A stretch of DNA of 64,000 nt from Calliopum simillimum (lineage: Eukaryota > Arthropoda > Insecta > Diptera > Lauxaniidae): NCBI GenBank assembly GCA_951812925.1, contig OX638368.1, positions 10,495,994 to 10,559,993 on the forward strand, in the 5' to 3' direction. Under the pieces are notes generated by a model. It worked only from the letters and a program-made list of their open reading frames with translations, was not told the origin of the DNA and did no database searches. Shown one piece after another: positions 10,344-22,471 of the stretch. Numbering within the stretch: position 1 is the stretch's first letter; each line of letters starts with the position of its first letter. Position numbers and translations under genes: made by a program.

Positions 10344-12063
10344 ATGTCTACAACAACTTATATTAATGAGGGTCTTGCTGGAAAAATTCTAAAAAATTTG
10401 TGGAGAAAGTGCGAGCATGAAGAAGAATATTGTGATATTGTACTCATCACTGGTGACAGCGTTAAACGTAGAATTCCAGCGCATCGTTCAGTACTTTCGG
10501 GAGCAAGTGAATACTTCAGTGAGCTATTCACATCATCTCTGCGTGGATGCACACCAAGAGTAGTTGATATGTCAAATGTGAATGCCGATGCATTACAAAG
10601 TTTGATTGAGTATTGCTACAGCGGACTTTTAGATATCAGTGGTGACACTGCTATTAAATTGCTTAAGGCAGCACACATGCTACGCTTTAGTGACGTAGTT
10701 AGAGCTTGTGAAAATTTTCTGGCAGAGCAGTTACAACCGAGTAACTACTTCGAATTTTCACTCCTAGCGGAACAATACCATTGCGAGCTGCTTCTTGAAA
10801 AGATTAAGGTCTATTGCTTGGAGAACTTTATGGAAATTACTGAATCAAATGAATTCCTACAATTAAATGTAGAACAATTGAGCCAGTTGTTAGCAAGTGA
10901 TGATCTTTATGTTGAAACTGAAGAGCATGTGTTTAACAGTTTAATGACATGGATGCAGCACGATCCAATTGAACGTGAACAGCATAAAGTTGAATTGTTG
11001 AAATTAGTGCGAATGTCATTACTGGAGGAATCGTTTTTAATTCAACAAGTCAGGCCGAATTGTACTTCAATTGAATGTCTTCAAATTTATATGGATGCTT
11101 TAGAATGCTCTTTAGCGTCATATGCCAATATGCCCAGTACAGCAGACAACTTCACAAAACCATGGAGATCTTATCAGTTTAGAATGGGCATATCACTAGA
11201 CAAATCCAATAACAAAATGTTTATTCATTATTATTGTTCCCAACAAAGGAAATGGATGAAATGGTTGAAAGAATTGGAATATCGAACAACTTTTGGAGTA
11301 GCTGTCATGAGAAATTGCGTCTATATCGTGGGAGGAATGGATGCTGAAGATAATATTTTAAATACTGTAGTTTGTGTGAATCTAAAGACGACAGCTATAA
11401 CAGAAATAACACCTTTGACTGAACATCGTGCATATTGCCGTGCAGCAGTTCTAAACGGATTTTTGTACACGGTTGGTGGATATAACAAACCAAACTACCA
11501 CAATTCTGTAGAAAAATGGAGTCCAGAAACTAAAAAGTGGGAAAAAGTAGCTTCTATGTCAGTTAAACGATGCAATGTTGGTCTTACTGTTATAAACAAA
11601 AAACTTTATGCAGTTGGAGGTTGGTCCGCAAATGCGCTCAGTGCAGCTGAATGCTACGATCCGAATCGGGATGTGTGGCAAGATATTGCGCCGTTGGGTG
11701 AAAGTCGTTCATGCCCTGGAGTAAGCTTTTTTAGTTTAAAGTTCAAAATTTATTTACTCAATTGATATTAATTTTTTCTTTGATTTACAGATTACAGTGG
11801 CTAATGGACTGTTATATGCAGTGGGTGGTAATAAAATAAAAACAACAGAACGTTACGATCCACAAACTAATAAATGGACTACAATGTGTAGCTTACGTGA
11901 AGAACTGTTTCCCGTCTCAGCGTGTACTACACTCAACAATAAAGTCGTCGTTTCTTTCAAAGATCGTTTCGAGGAGTATGACGTTGTATCCAATGAATGG
12001 AAAAAAATGGAGTCTGTTAAACATCCTGAAAACATTGTTCAAGTATTTTCTTATTCCTTATAA
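10344..12063 (+). CDS. BTB-BACK-Kelch (KLHL-family) protein, two exons
   Basis: This is a likely substrate adaptor for a Cullin-3 ubiquitin ligase; that role is known for the family and not shown here. Exon 1 is 10344-11720 and exon 2 is 11791-12063, joined by a 70-base phase-0 intron (GTAAGC...TTACAG), for 549 residues. The BTB domain (about residues 25-128) has the typical D-hydrophobic stretch, an 'AHRSVLSGASEYF' core and the 'YCYSG' block. The BACK domain spans about 132-240, including a 3-box-like 'VRMSLLEESFLIQQV'. Kelch repeats follow from about 315, with Gly-Gly pairs at 330-331, 378-379, 425-426 and 471-472. The last blade is degenerate, and the N-terminal blade region (270-312) is poor. 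The 549-residue length is normal for the family. The gene lies in what appears to be a 5-HT2 intron, on the same strand. I cannot assign an orthologue. Confidence 0.9.
11721..11790 (+). other. Phase-0 intron of the BTB-Kelch gene
   Basis: The donor GTAAGC follows codon 459 (Gly) and the acceptor is TTACAG after a T-rich tract. Splicing joins ...SRSCPG to ITVANGLLYAVGG, restoring a Kelch repeat across the junction. Reading through instead gives a stop at 11763. Confidence 0.9.
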
Positions 12064-12072
12064 AGCCAATTT

Positions 12073-12078
12073 AATAAA
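12073..12078 (+). terminator. Poly(A) signal AATAAA of the BTB-Kelch gene
   Basis: AATAAA begins 10 bases after the stop codon and is followed by an A-run at about 12093-12106. The 3' UTR would be very short. Confidence 0.6.
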
Positions 12079-12109
12079 TTTTTAATTTTTCACAAAAAAA
12101 AAAAAAATA

Positions 12110-12617
12110 TTCTAAAAATAGTTCACATTTTATGATATTTTTGTTAAAATTTAGTAAAGAAGCCCCTTCAAGGGTTGGAAAAAGGGGAGTAGTATGTTCA
12201 AGCGAAATTTTGGGTAGAAATAAATAATGGTGGTGGGTAAATACTATCACCCCCCAAGCAACTAGTAATTTTTAAGTTCTCTATTTTTTTGTGAATATAA
12301 TAATACAAAAAAAAAAACTAGATCCCAGTCTAATTTTTCAGATTCTGTTCGTAAAATTTTTTTCAAAAAATTTAATAAAAATAAAAGTGTAAGCTTGAGT
12401 TTTATATCATGTCATTTAAAAATAATTTTAGGATTTTTTTTGTAAAAGTTAATTTTAAAAAAAGTTTTATAAGTAATAGGAGGTCTAAAAAACTTTTTTT
12501 GGAATAATAAACATTGAAATAAAAAAGCATTCAATGTAATTTTTCCACTTTTTTTTTTTTTTTAAATAATTGTCTCTGAAATGGCTTGGTAAAAAGAACT
12601 TCAAAAAATCATGGACT
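12110..12617. other. AT-rich non-coding DNA
   Basis: Many A and T homopolymers are present. No gene or defined repeat is recognised. Confidence 0.4.
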
Positions 12618-12618
12618 A

Positions 12619-14543
12619 CACTGTTCGACAATTGAGGGGGTTAGAAGCAAAGGGGTACAAGTGACGAATTACGAAAAATTGAGTTAAGTATGAGAATAGG
12701 TAGTGGGAGCTTTGCTTTATTTATGAAACAAACATTACTTAAGCTTTTGAGTTCCTACACCTCTATAGAGCCCCATTAAGCTAAGCCAGTTCACAAAATT
12801 ATAGTTTTGCTTTAAAACAAAATTCAAAAAAAAATTTTTCTAGAAAATAAGAAGCAAAGTTAGCGCAGCGTAACCTCTAACATAGGTTAAGAAAAAATTA
12901 AATACTTCAATTTTAAGAATCCTTGAAAAATTCCCTTTTTAAGGTATTTTTTAAAAATTTTCTAGAGGTCAGTTTTTAAAAGTTATTAGTACTTTAGTGA
13001 AAGTCTACCGCACTTGTACCCCTTTGCTTCTAAACGAGTTTAAAATATTGAATAAAATATTTTCGTTTTGAAATGAAAAGTAACGAGTGCATTAGGCTTT
13101 CATGAAAATACTAATAACTTTTAAAAGCGGACCTCTATAAAAATTTTAAAAAATACCTTTAACAGAGAACGTTTTAAGGATTCTTAGAGTTATGGTACTT
13201 AGTTTTTTCTTCTGCTATGTTAGTTGCTACACGGTGCTAACTTTACTCCATTTTTACTACAAAAAAAAAATTTGAGTAAAATGGTGCAGGCTTTCACTGA
13301 AATACTAATAACTTTTAAAGGTGGACTCATAGAACAAATTTCAAAACAACATCAGATGGAACATACTTTAAACGTTATTTGACTTGCAATATTTTATTTT
13401 TTAACTCACTCTGCAATTTATGAAGCAACGTTAACTTTAACTATATTTTACTCAAAATTTACTTTTTGTTACTTGTACCCCTTTGCTTCTAACCCCCTCA
13501 ATTTTAAGCTTTTTTAAAACACATAAGATAATCCAAAAAATTCTTAAAGCACGTCACATTTTTTTTAATCTATTTTTGAAGTTTTTTTATCCACTGTACA
13601 TGAAAAAACCAAAAATACCGCTTTCTTGTGTTTAATCGATGAATTTATCTACTTATATGATCCATACATCTGAGGTGTATCATGTGTTCGGCAAATGTAT
13701 GCAGGATATTGCGGGAAATATTTTTGTGTAAAAAAATCGTTAAAATCAATTAGGAGTTTTCAGATTGTATATTAATTACATCCCTGACGCGCTTACCTTA
13801 AGTTTTAAGAATTTTTTGTCTTTGGTAACTCTAAGTGAAATTTTTTTTAGGTTTTTTTTGCAAATATTTTTAACCCATTGTCGCTCCGTTTTAGAAAAAG
13901 GTGTCTAAAAGACCCATAAAAACAGGATATAATAGGTTAATGTGTTCTAAGAAAATGATCCTTGTGTGATTTCGTTATGATCTTGTGAAAACGAGTCTTG
14001 TTCAATATGTAGTTTTAGAGTTTTACAGTGGGGTGAAATTTGGAAAATATTTATTGTTAGAACTACTTACTGATTTTAAGGATTTTTTTGCTTTCGGGAT
14101 AAAATTTTGCTTTTTTAATGTTCACCAACTAGTAGTGAAATTGTATAGCAAATATTTCTGTGGTACATACTGAATCAATATTCCCCTGTTTTAGGTGTCA
14201 TTTTCGTACCTTTTTAAGAAAAGAGCAAAAATGACCCACATGTGGGGGTTGTACAGGGTTAAAATTTGCTTCAAAAATATTTCCCGCAATATCCTGCATA
14301 AGTTTGCTGAACACATGATACACCTCAAATGTAAGGATCATATAGTTAAATTCATCGATTTAACACAAGAATACGGTATTTTTGTTTTTTTCATGTACAG
14401 TGGATAAAAAAACTTCAAAACTCGATTAAAAAAAAATGTGACGTGCTGGGGAAAAACCACGGGACACGGGTATTTTTTTTTTAACGTCTACTTTAAGAAT
14501 TTTTTGATTTTCTCATATGTTTTTTTTTTTGTGTCGAACAGTG
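12619..14543. mobile_element. Foldback element with ends CACTGTTCGACA, interrupted by a second element
   Basis: The left end 'cactgttcgaca' at 12619 is the reverse complement of 'gtgtcgaacagtg' at 14531-14543. Paired arms lie at about 13540-13740 and 14265-14460; for example, 'atacatctgaggtgtatcat' pairs with a block containing 'atgatacacctcaaatgt'. The left arm is split after its terminal 12 bases by the element at 12630-13503. The open frames at 13985-14173 and 14195-14407 are loop or arm sequence and not genes. Confidence 0.75.
12630..13503. mobile_element. TIR element nested inside the 12619-14543 foldback
   Basis: The terminal inverted repeats of about 33 bases begin 'aattgagggggttagaagca' and continue 'aaggggtacaagt'; the right end is their exact reverse complement. 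An extra internal copy of the end ('cacttgtacccctttgcttc') lies at about 13012. The sequence is non-coding, so it is a non-autonomous element. Confidence 0.8.
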
Positions 14544-14734
14544 CTATCAACCAGTACTAAAGAAAAGTGTTTTTTCAAAAATTTATAGCTTACACCAAAG
14601 ATCTTTTTATAAAAAAATATAACTTGGTGAAAAACATTTTTTTCACCGAAATTTTTTAAACTTAAAAATACTTTTGAATTCTTTATAAAAAAACCTCCCT
14701 TAATTTTTTTTTTAAACAACTTTAAATTAAAGCA

Positions 14735-15010
14735 AAGTGTATAAGCTTCATAATGATTTATGATTCAAGATGGAGTTCGTTCGCTAGATGACAGTTTTTG
14801 CTTTTGAACACCCGTGGCAGCTAAAACTATTTGTTTAATCAAGAGGAAGGCATCGTACCAAAAAAATTTTACTAGGCATTAAATGCTTGGTTCAAGAAAT
14901 ACGTGTGAATTTTTTTTAACTTTCCAAAAAATTCCCAAAATCTTCACACGTATTTCTTGGACGATTCTAGGCAGTTTATGCCTCCCATTTTCAGCTGGTA
15001 CACTTGGCGT
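14735..15010. mobile_element. Foldback fragment, same family as 30094-30586
   Basis: Shared blocks include 'tgattcaagatggagttcgt', 'gaaggcatcg', 'ggcattaaatgctt' and 'ttcaagaaatacgtgtgaa'. The inverted arms meet near 14935. This copy is shorter than the one at 30 kb, and its right arm stops after 'ggcagtttatgcc'. Confidence 0.65.
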
Positions 15011-16575
15011 GTTTTGCTTCATATATAAAATAGCGCCATAATTTCTTTCTCTATTGTTATAGCCAGCCAGCCCTCAGAGTGGTCGAAAAATGCCATTGCT
15101 CCAACATACTATAATTTATGGGAGTCGTCAGTTTAGTTAAAATCGGAATTGTTTCAAACAATTTTCAAACTTAATCTATCTTAGCCTCTTACAGCTAGAA
15201 GAACGGTAGAGAATAGTTTACTGTAAGAACTAATTAAGACCTTAGAACAAAGCACACAGTTAAGATACATGGAATGCAATCACAGACGCGATCCGTATCG
15301 TTTTGAAGTGTATAAATACTTGCATTAGGGAGATTAGCTGTCCAGCATCTTTGGCAAGATTTTGCTCCAAAAGAGTAAAAAGCAGCAAATGGTGAAGATT
15401 GATAACTTTTTGAGTGATAATCTGCAGTGGTTAAACTAGTACTACGGCAGAATTGCTTACAAAATAAAGCAGTCAGCAGTGACCAAGAAGAGCATGCTTT
15501 AACTACTTCAATGGACGAAACGTCGCAAAAACTTTAAATAGAGCTAAATAGGTTGATTTTTAAATTGCCATAACTCATGAACGGTGAGTTGTACCAAAAA
15601 AAAAAACAAAACTTCCTGTTTGTAGGGAATTGCATGCAATAATGAGCCAAATGTGTACACATACAATATGTATAATTTACCATTTAGACGTTATTCTATA
15701 AAAACAGGTTTTTTTTACGTTTTTTCAATTTTATTGATTAACTCCTAAACGGTAATACATATTACAAAAAAAATCAAAAACAACCAAAAACAAGAGATAA
15801 GCAATTTACAATACGCTTTCATCATACTTATCGCTTTCATATACACGAACTGCTGCTGTTGGGGTTTTAGCTGTTTCCTTTGGGAAATGTTAACAACATA
15901 TTTCACATTACTGGCTGTCAAACAACTCACACTTACAAATACTTATAGGTACTGTGGGGAAATAGATAGATATATGTAGGAAGTATATATCTTTATTAGA
16001 GTGTATTGTGACGCAAAAAATGAAAAAGCTTACTCAGTTTTCGAAAACATAGGTAAAAGTATAGTATACTCTGAGATATGAGTTTATAAAAATATGGCTT
16101 CGATCAACTTTAATTGGCATGCACTTTGAAGTTTTGAATTTAGAAGGTACTTTTTCAAGATTTTTTTCGAAGTTTTCAGTGAAAGTAGAAAGATAATGGG
16201 GATTATCGTGAATCAAGATTTCCGGAGATTTTTCCTAAACTGCTATGGAGAATGCACGACAGTCTGTAAAAATTATTTTTTACATAGGTTGATAGAACTA
16301 ATTAAATTGATTCTTGCATTGAGTTTGATTCTTTATGTTCAAGTTAAAGTCAGGGTCATGTTTCTAAAAGCACATATGTATTTCAAAATTTTGCCATAAA
16401 TTTTTCACATTTTTCGATTTTCCCCTCTCTAATATTTTTCATGATCTAAATATTCGGAATCTTATTCCCCAGACAGCAAGAGTTTAATTTAATGTCGATA
16501 AGCACCATGAAAAATTTGGTACGTTTCAGAGAATATTTGCTGTACCCGAATCATTTTCAATGTTCAATTTTTATA
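15011..16575. other. AT-rich non-coding DNA with short open frames
   Basis: Nothing is recognisable as an exon or RNA. The short open frames at 15745-15930, 16034-16216 and 16196-16399 lack any domain. Confidence 0.4.
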
Positions 16576-16740
16576 TATGTGACATGGTCTATGAAAAGGG
16601 GGCTTACGTGTGAAAAAATAAATTTCGTGAAAACAGCTGGAAAACAACTTTTAAAGGTCAATTTATGCGAATCGGCAAAAAATTGGAAAATTTTTTTTTT
16701 TTGACACGTAAGCAACCTTTTCATAGACCAGGTCTCATGT
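16576..16740. mobile_element. Short MITE, about 165 bp, with about 35-bp TIRs
   Basis: The left end 'gacatggtctatgaaaaggg' continues 'ggcttacgtgtg'. The right end, reverse-complemented, gives 'gacctggtctatgaaaaggt' then 'tgcttacgtgtc'. The open frame at 16492-16704 runs through it by chance. Confidence 0.7.
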
Positions 16741-16999
16741 GTTTTTTTAACTGCTTAGGTCGAATTTGAAATTTATTTCTCCGTAAGTGCTTTAGTTTTG
16801 GGAAATTAAAAATGAAATATAATTAAGAAACTTCCATGTTAAGCGGAAAAAACTAAACCGTTAAACTTTATTGAAAATCTTTGTAATTTTAACAGTTTTT
16901 TTTTAGTAACTGTGTGCATGTAAATAAAAACTGTAATTTTGACGATTTACACACGATAAATAGTTATAAATGTATAAAAAAAAAAAGAGAAAAAATCAC

Positions 17000-17078
17000 G
17001 TTCACGGAGCGAGTATCGAACCTAGGACCTTTGCTTTTGTAGGCGCTACTCTAAGCACTGAGCTACTGTGGCATCTTC
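17000..17078 (-). other. tRNA-like module (A and B boxes), minus strand
   Basis: Read on the minus strand, an A-box-like GTAGCTCAGTGC is followed about 35 bases later by the B-box GGTTCGATACT. The acceptor stem does not pair. It lies about 55 bases outside the left end of the foldback that starts at 17131. Likely a tRNA-derived SINE head or a dead tRNA. Confidence 0.5.
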
Positions 17079-17130
17079 ATTTCTATCGTTTATTTTTTTT
17101 TGCTTAAAAGTTTCTGAGTAAAATATTTTT

Positions 17131-19050
17131 TACAATGTGTAATAGACTAAGAGCCAGCGCTTGGCTGACCCTCCTCATAGTATCAAAGCTGAATTTTTTT
17201 GTGAGTGTTCTTCCAATAGTAGGTATGAACTTTTGTTCTAGTGAAATCCTGAGAGGTGGTGCTTACGTGAGATATCGGGTGCAAAAGGTCGAGAAAAACA
17301 ATTTTTTGCAAATATCTCGCTAACGGTTATATCTACAAAAAAATTAGGTGCCACAATTTTGTAGCTCAACAAATTTCATATCGAAAAATGGTGCAAATTG
17401 TTTTCGTGCGACCTATAGTTTAGGAGATATGGTCCAGTGCAATCGGACCTTCCGATCCAACATATAAAATCCATAATTTTTTTTCGTTTAGTAGGTCTAT
17501 TTTATAGTTTCAAAGTATGCACCAGAATTCGAGACCAATTTCAATGTCGTACAAAAAGTTATTCAGGCAGAAAGGTCGAGAAAATTTGTATCTCGCTTAC
17601 GCTTATTTCTACAAAAAAATGGTACTCCACAATTTTGAAGCTCAGAAAATTTCATATCGAAAATTGGTGCAAATTGTTTTCGTACGATCCACAGTTTAGG
17701 AGATATCTTGTTTTAAGGTATTTTCCGCATACAAGTGTTCATAGTAATATGAATGTTGATTTTCAAAGTACTATAACTATGCCTACGTCATAGTATCAGT
17801 GCTGAATTTTTTGGCGGATATTCTTCTAATAGGAAAAACTAACTTTTGTTTTAGTCAAACCGTGAGAGGTGGTGCCTTCGTGAGATATCGAGCATAGTTA
17901 TAGTAATTTGAAAATCAACTTTTAAAAAACTGATTTTCTCTACCTTTCGCACCCGATATCTCACGAAGGTACCACCGCTCATGGTTCGACTAAAACAAAA
18001 GTTAGTACCCACTATTGGAAAAATACCCACAAAAAAATGCAGTCACGATACCATGACGTAGACATAGTTATAGTAATTTCAAAATCAACATTAAAAAAGT
18101 GATTTTCTCTATCTTTCGCTCCCGATATCTCATGAAGGCACCACTTCTCATGGTTTGACTCAAACAAAAATCAGTACCTACTATTGGAAAAACACCCACA
18201 AAAAATGCAGCCATGATACCATGACGTAGGCATAGTTATTGCAATTTCAAAATCAACTTTCAAAAAACTGATTTTCTCTACCTTTTGCACCCGATATCTC
18301 GTGAATGCACCTTTTCTCACGATTTAACTAAAACAAAAGTTAGAACTCCCTATTTGAAGAATACCCACAAAAAAATTCAGCCATGATTCTATGAGGTAAG
18401 CGTAGTTAGAGTACTTTGAAAATCAACATTCATATTACTATGAACACTTGTATGCGGAAAGTACCTTAAAATAAGATATCTCCTAAACTGTGGATCGTAC
18501 GAAAACAATTTGCACCACTTTTTGATATGAAATTTTCTGAGCTTCAAAATTGTGGAGCACCATTTTTTTGTAGAAATAAGCGTAAGCGAGATACAAATTT
18601 TCTCGACCTTTCTGCCTGAATAACTTTTTGTACGACATTGAAATTGGTCTCGAATTCTGGTGCATACTTTGAAACTATAAAATAGACCTACAAAAGGAAA
18701 AAAAAATTATGGATTTTATATGTTGGATAAGAAGGTCCAATTTCATTGGACCATATCTCCTAAACTATAGGTCGTACGAAAACAATTTGCACCACTTCGA
18801 TATGAAATTTGCTGAGCTACAAAATTGTGGTCCTTAATTTTTTTGTAGATATAACCGTTAGCGAGATATTTGCAAAAAACTGTTTTTTTCGACCTTTTGC
18901 ACCCGATATCTCACGTAGGCACCATCTCTCAGGATTTCACTAGAACAAAAGTTCATACCCACTATCGAAAGAACACTCACAAAAAAATTCAGCTTTGATA
19001 CTATGAGGAGGGTCAGCCAAGCGCTGGCTCTCCGTCTATAACAGACATAA
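17131..19050. mobile_element. Foldback element, about 1.9 kb, with internal tandem units
   Basis: The left arm 'gagccagcgcttggctgacc' at about 17151 is matched by 'ggtcagccaagcgctggctc' at about 19011. Arms of about 650 bases are highly similar. A unit of about 150 bases (containing 'cccgatatctcacgaaggta', 'ctattggaaaaatacccaca' and 'catgacgtag') occurs once in one orientation (about 17780-17935) and three times in the other (about 17940-18400). Two 60-residue open frames (17517-17699 plus, 18483-18665 minus) are the same arm sequence seen twice. Confidence 0.85.
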
Positions 19051-19054
19051 TTAA

Positions 19055-20050
19055 TGGCAAATATTGCAAAGCTGATATTTTTTTCAATGCTTTCTTTCTA
19101 TGTTTGCCTCTGTACTGTATATTTTTACGAATCATTTTTTTTTTTTTAATTGTAAGGAGCATTTTTTCGCTTTGAATTGGGTCCATTCAAAATTTTTTCT
19201 GAATTGGATCACATTTAACATGTTGCTTATTTACACTTAAAAAAAAAACTTTTTACTCGATAATCAAAAATTGGAGATACTTTTTTTTTCATACATATCA
19301 GCCTAATGTGTATATGAACGTATATATGTTTTTGTTTCACTGTATACAATGAAAATTTTGTTGCCATATGTTGAGTAAGAGACATATAGCCAAAAGTGTA
19401 TTGGCTTTGACGATAATCTTGTTTGTATTATTGGCTTATTTATTGCTTTAAATGATTGAACAAATAAAAATATTGTTGTCAACACTCATCCTGACACTTG
19501 TGTATTGTTTGCTCCTCCTTCTTCTTCTTCTTTTTTTTATAACACTACGAATATGTTGAAATGATTTACGCATGAAACTTAAATGACATGGAAATAAAAT
19601 AAAATGAAACAAAAAAAAAAAAATCAATCACAAAATTCAATTTTTATCACAATTCACTTGGGATGCACACAATACGTGAAGGGTATTAAATTGTAAGTGA
19701 TATTGATACGACCAAATAAAAGTTGATTTTATATTTTTAAGGCAAAAAAAAAAACACAAAGAAAAATATCTGAGTAATGACAAAGCGACTTAAGTCCTTT
19801 TAGAAAGACCAAATAAATGTAAACATTTACACTGACTTACATGGAATTTATGGATACAGATAAAAGTAAAATGTATTAAGTAGCCCTAATTCAGGAAAAA
19901 TAATTAAAAAATATATACAGTTTAGGATTCTGAGATATTTGTGATTTTAAATACCAAAAACTTGGTAACGATTTAAAAGATAACTTCTCAAGTTCAATTC
20001 CCTGTGACAATTCGACATAATCCAAATATATATTATATATATGGAAACCC
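19055..20050. other. AT-rich non-coding DNA
   Basis: No exon, RNA or clear repeat is recognised. A pyrimidine tract (cttctt)n lies near 19515-19540. Confidence 0.4.
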
Positions 20051-20059
20051 TAGGGTGAA

Positions 20060-21665
20060 ACTCAAAATTTGCAATATTTTTTGAAATTTTTGGATTTTTT
20101 TCGATACATTGGATGTTTTTTGATATACTTGGATTTCTACCAATATATTAGATGTTTATCAATATTTTTCGATACTTTTAGTCATTTTCGATATTCTAGT
20201 TGTTTTTCTACACACTTGGACCTTTACCGATTTCTTCGACGTATTTTAATATTTTTCGATAAGTTTTTATGTTTTTTAATACCTTTGGATCTTTACCGAT
20301 ATTTAGAACTTTTTTCGATATTTTTGGACTTTTACCGATATTTTGGAGTTTTTAGATATTCTTGGACTTTTTCCAATATTTTAGATGTTTTTCAATGTTT
20401 TTCGATACTTTTGGACATTTTCGATATTTTTGTTGTTTTTCGATACACTTGGACTTTTACCGATTTCTTCGAAGTATTTCAATATTTTTCGATAAGCTTG
20501 GACTTTTACCGATTTCTTCGAAGAATTTCAATATTTTTCGATAAGGTTGGACTTTTACCGATTTCTTAAATGTTTTTCAATACTTTTGGACTTTTACCGA
20601 TATTAAGAATTTTTTTCGATATTTTTGGACTTTTACCGATATTTTGGATGTATTTCGATATTCTTGGATTTTCACAAATATTTTAGATATTTTTCAATAT
20701 TTTTCGATACTTTTTGACATTTTCGATATTTTGGTTGTTTTCGATACACTTGGACTTTTACCGGTTTCTTCGAAGTAGTTCAATATTTTTCGATAAGCTT
20801 GGACTTTTACCGATATTTTTGATGTTTTTTGATATTTTTGGACTTTTACCAATTTCTTCAATGTTTTTCAATACTTTTGGACTTTTACCGATATTTAGAA
20901 TTTTTTTCGATATTTTTGGACTTCTACCGATATTTTGGATGTTTTTCGACATATTTGGGCTTTTACCGATTTCATCAATGTTTTTCAATAATTTTGGACT
21001 CTAACCGATATTTTAAATTTATTTCGATATTTTTGGATGTTTTTCGATATTCTTATTTTAGATGTTTATCGATACTTTTGAACATTTTCGATATTTTAGT
21101 TTTTTTTTTCGAAGCACTTGGACTTTTAACGATTTCTTCGAAGTATTTCAATATTTTTCGATAAGCTTGGACTTTTACCGATATTTTTGATGTTTTTTGA
21201 TATTTTTGGACTTTTACCAATTTCTTCAATGTTTTTCAATACTTTTGGGCTTTTACTGATATTTAAAATTTTTTTCGATATTTTTGGATTTTTACCAATA
21301 TTTTGGATGTTTTTCGATATATTTGTGCTTTTACCGAATTTCTTCAATTTTTTTCGGTATTTTTGGACATTTATCGATAGTTTGGGTGTTTTCGATACTC
21401 TTGGAATTCTACCAATATTTTGAATGTTTTTCAATGTTTGGCGATACTATTGGACATTTTCGATATTTTAGTTGTTTTTCGATAGACTTGGACTTTTACC
21501 GATTTCTTCGACGTATTTCAATATTTTTCGATACTTTTGGACTTTTACCGATATTTTGGATGTTTTTTGATGTATTTGGACTTTTACCAATTTCTTCAAT
21601 GCTTTTTTATACTTTTGGACCTTTACTGATATTTAGAATTTTTGTCGATATTTTTGGACTTTTAC
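20060..21665. repeat. 39-bp satellite array with higher-order structure
   Basis: A unit of about 39 bases built from 'tttttcgatatttttggac' plus 'ttttaccgatattttggatg' repeats with variation. A block at about 20749-20890 recurs almost unchanged at about 21117-21258, giving a higher-order period of 368 bases ('ggacttttac' at 20801 and 21169). Because 39 is a multiple of 3, all frames stay open for long stretches with a 13-residue period (FDIFGLLPIFWMF-like). These are by-products and not proteins. Confidence 0.85.
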
Positions 21666-21667
21666 CG

Positions 21668-22470
21668 CATAACTCCGATTTGGGAAAGAATCTGCGCACG
21701 TCACTGCTTTTATCCTGTCAGAAAACATGAAAAACCAGTGATGTGTTGCTGTCATGCATCAAGCAAAATTTTTCCGATGTCAGTTGAATGAAACGTAAAT
21801 CGCGTGTGGTCGATTTTTTTTTCCGCATTTTTCGCAAAAATATTTTGTTAAGAAAAAGTTTGTTTCTGTAGAAGTTTTATTTATATTCAATTAAGGTAAG
21901 TGAAATATATTGCAAAGTAAGTGTTTAACTGCGTAAATTCACAAAGTTTCCAATATAATTTTTACAATTTTGTAATTTCTAAAAATTGTCCAGTGTGGCA
22001 TAGTAGGGCTTAGCTTATGTGGTATATGAACATATCTTGATATTCTTAAAATTATTTGATGGCTGTTTATTTTTTAATAAGAACTATGAGTTTGAAAACC
22101 AATGTAAATGTTATTATGAACTTATTTCGTACCTTTCAAACTTTATATTTGGTTGTATGGTTAAGTATACCACATTACCTTACTAATATGTACCACATTA
22201 CCAGAACACTTTACAAGTACTGATCAGTATATATACTACAATGCGCCACCATATATATCACATTACCTGGCAACTTTTTGAAAACAGATTTTTTGACTTT
22301 TTTCAGATTTTGCTCAATAACTTTTTTTAATGAAATTGCACATTTTATTGAAATATATTCTGTAGCCAATACTTCAATGATCAGATTAAAAAACTTTGGC
22401 TGAAATTGATATAATGGTTCTCTTCCAAATTCCACCTTAACATTAGCTATACCACAATAGTATCAGTTCC
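21668..22470. other. Unique insertion splitting the 39-bp satellite
   Basis: Satellite sequence stops at 'cttttaccg' (about 21667) and resumes at about 22472 ('cttttgggcttataccaata'). The intervening 800 bases are non-repetitive, with a relatively GC-rich start (21670-21815) and several copies of 'taccacattacc' near 22170-22265. No transposase and no clear inverted ends are visible. A GTAAGT at 21896-21901 could be a splice donor, but no exon is identifiable. Confidence 0.5.
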
Positions 22471-22471
22471 C

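Noticed and set aside
16981..17078. Functional tRNA gene
   Set aside because: The A and B boxes are good but the acceptor stem and anticodon stem do not pair convincingly. Reported only as a tRNA-like module.
17517..18665. Two identical 60-residue open frames on opposite strands
   Set aside because: They are the two arms of one foldback element, with no domain or coding bias.
20069..21730. Long overlapping open frames on both strands rich in FDIFGLLPI repeats
   Set aside because: They exist because the satellite unit is 39 bases (a multiple of three) and lacks stops. Composition is low-complexity, several frames are open at once, and there is no promoter or splice context.
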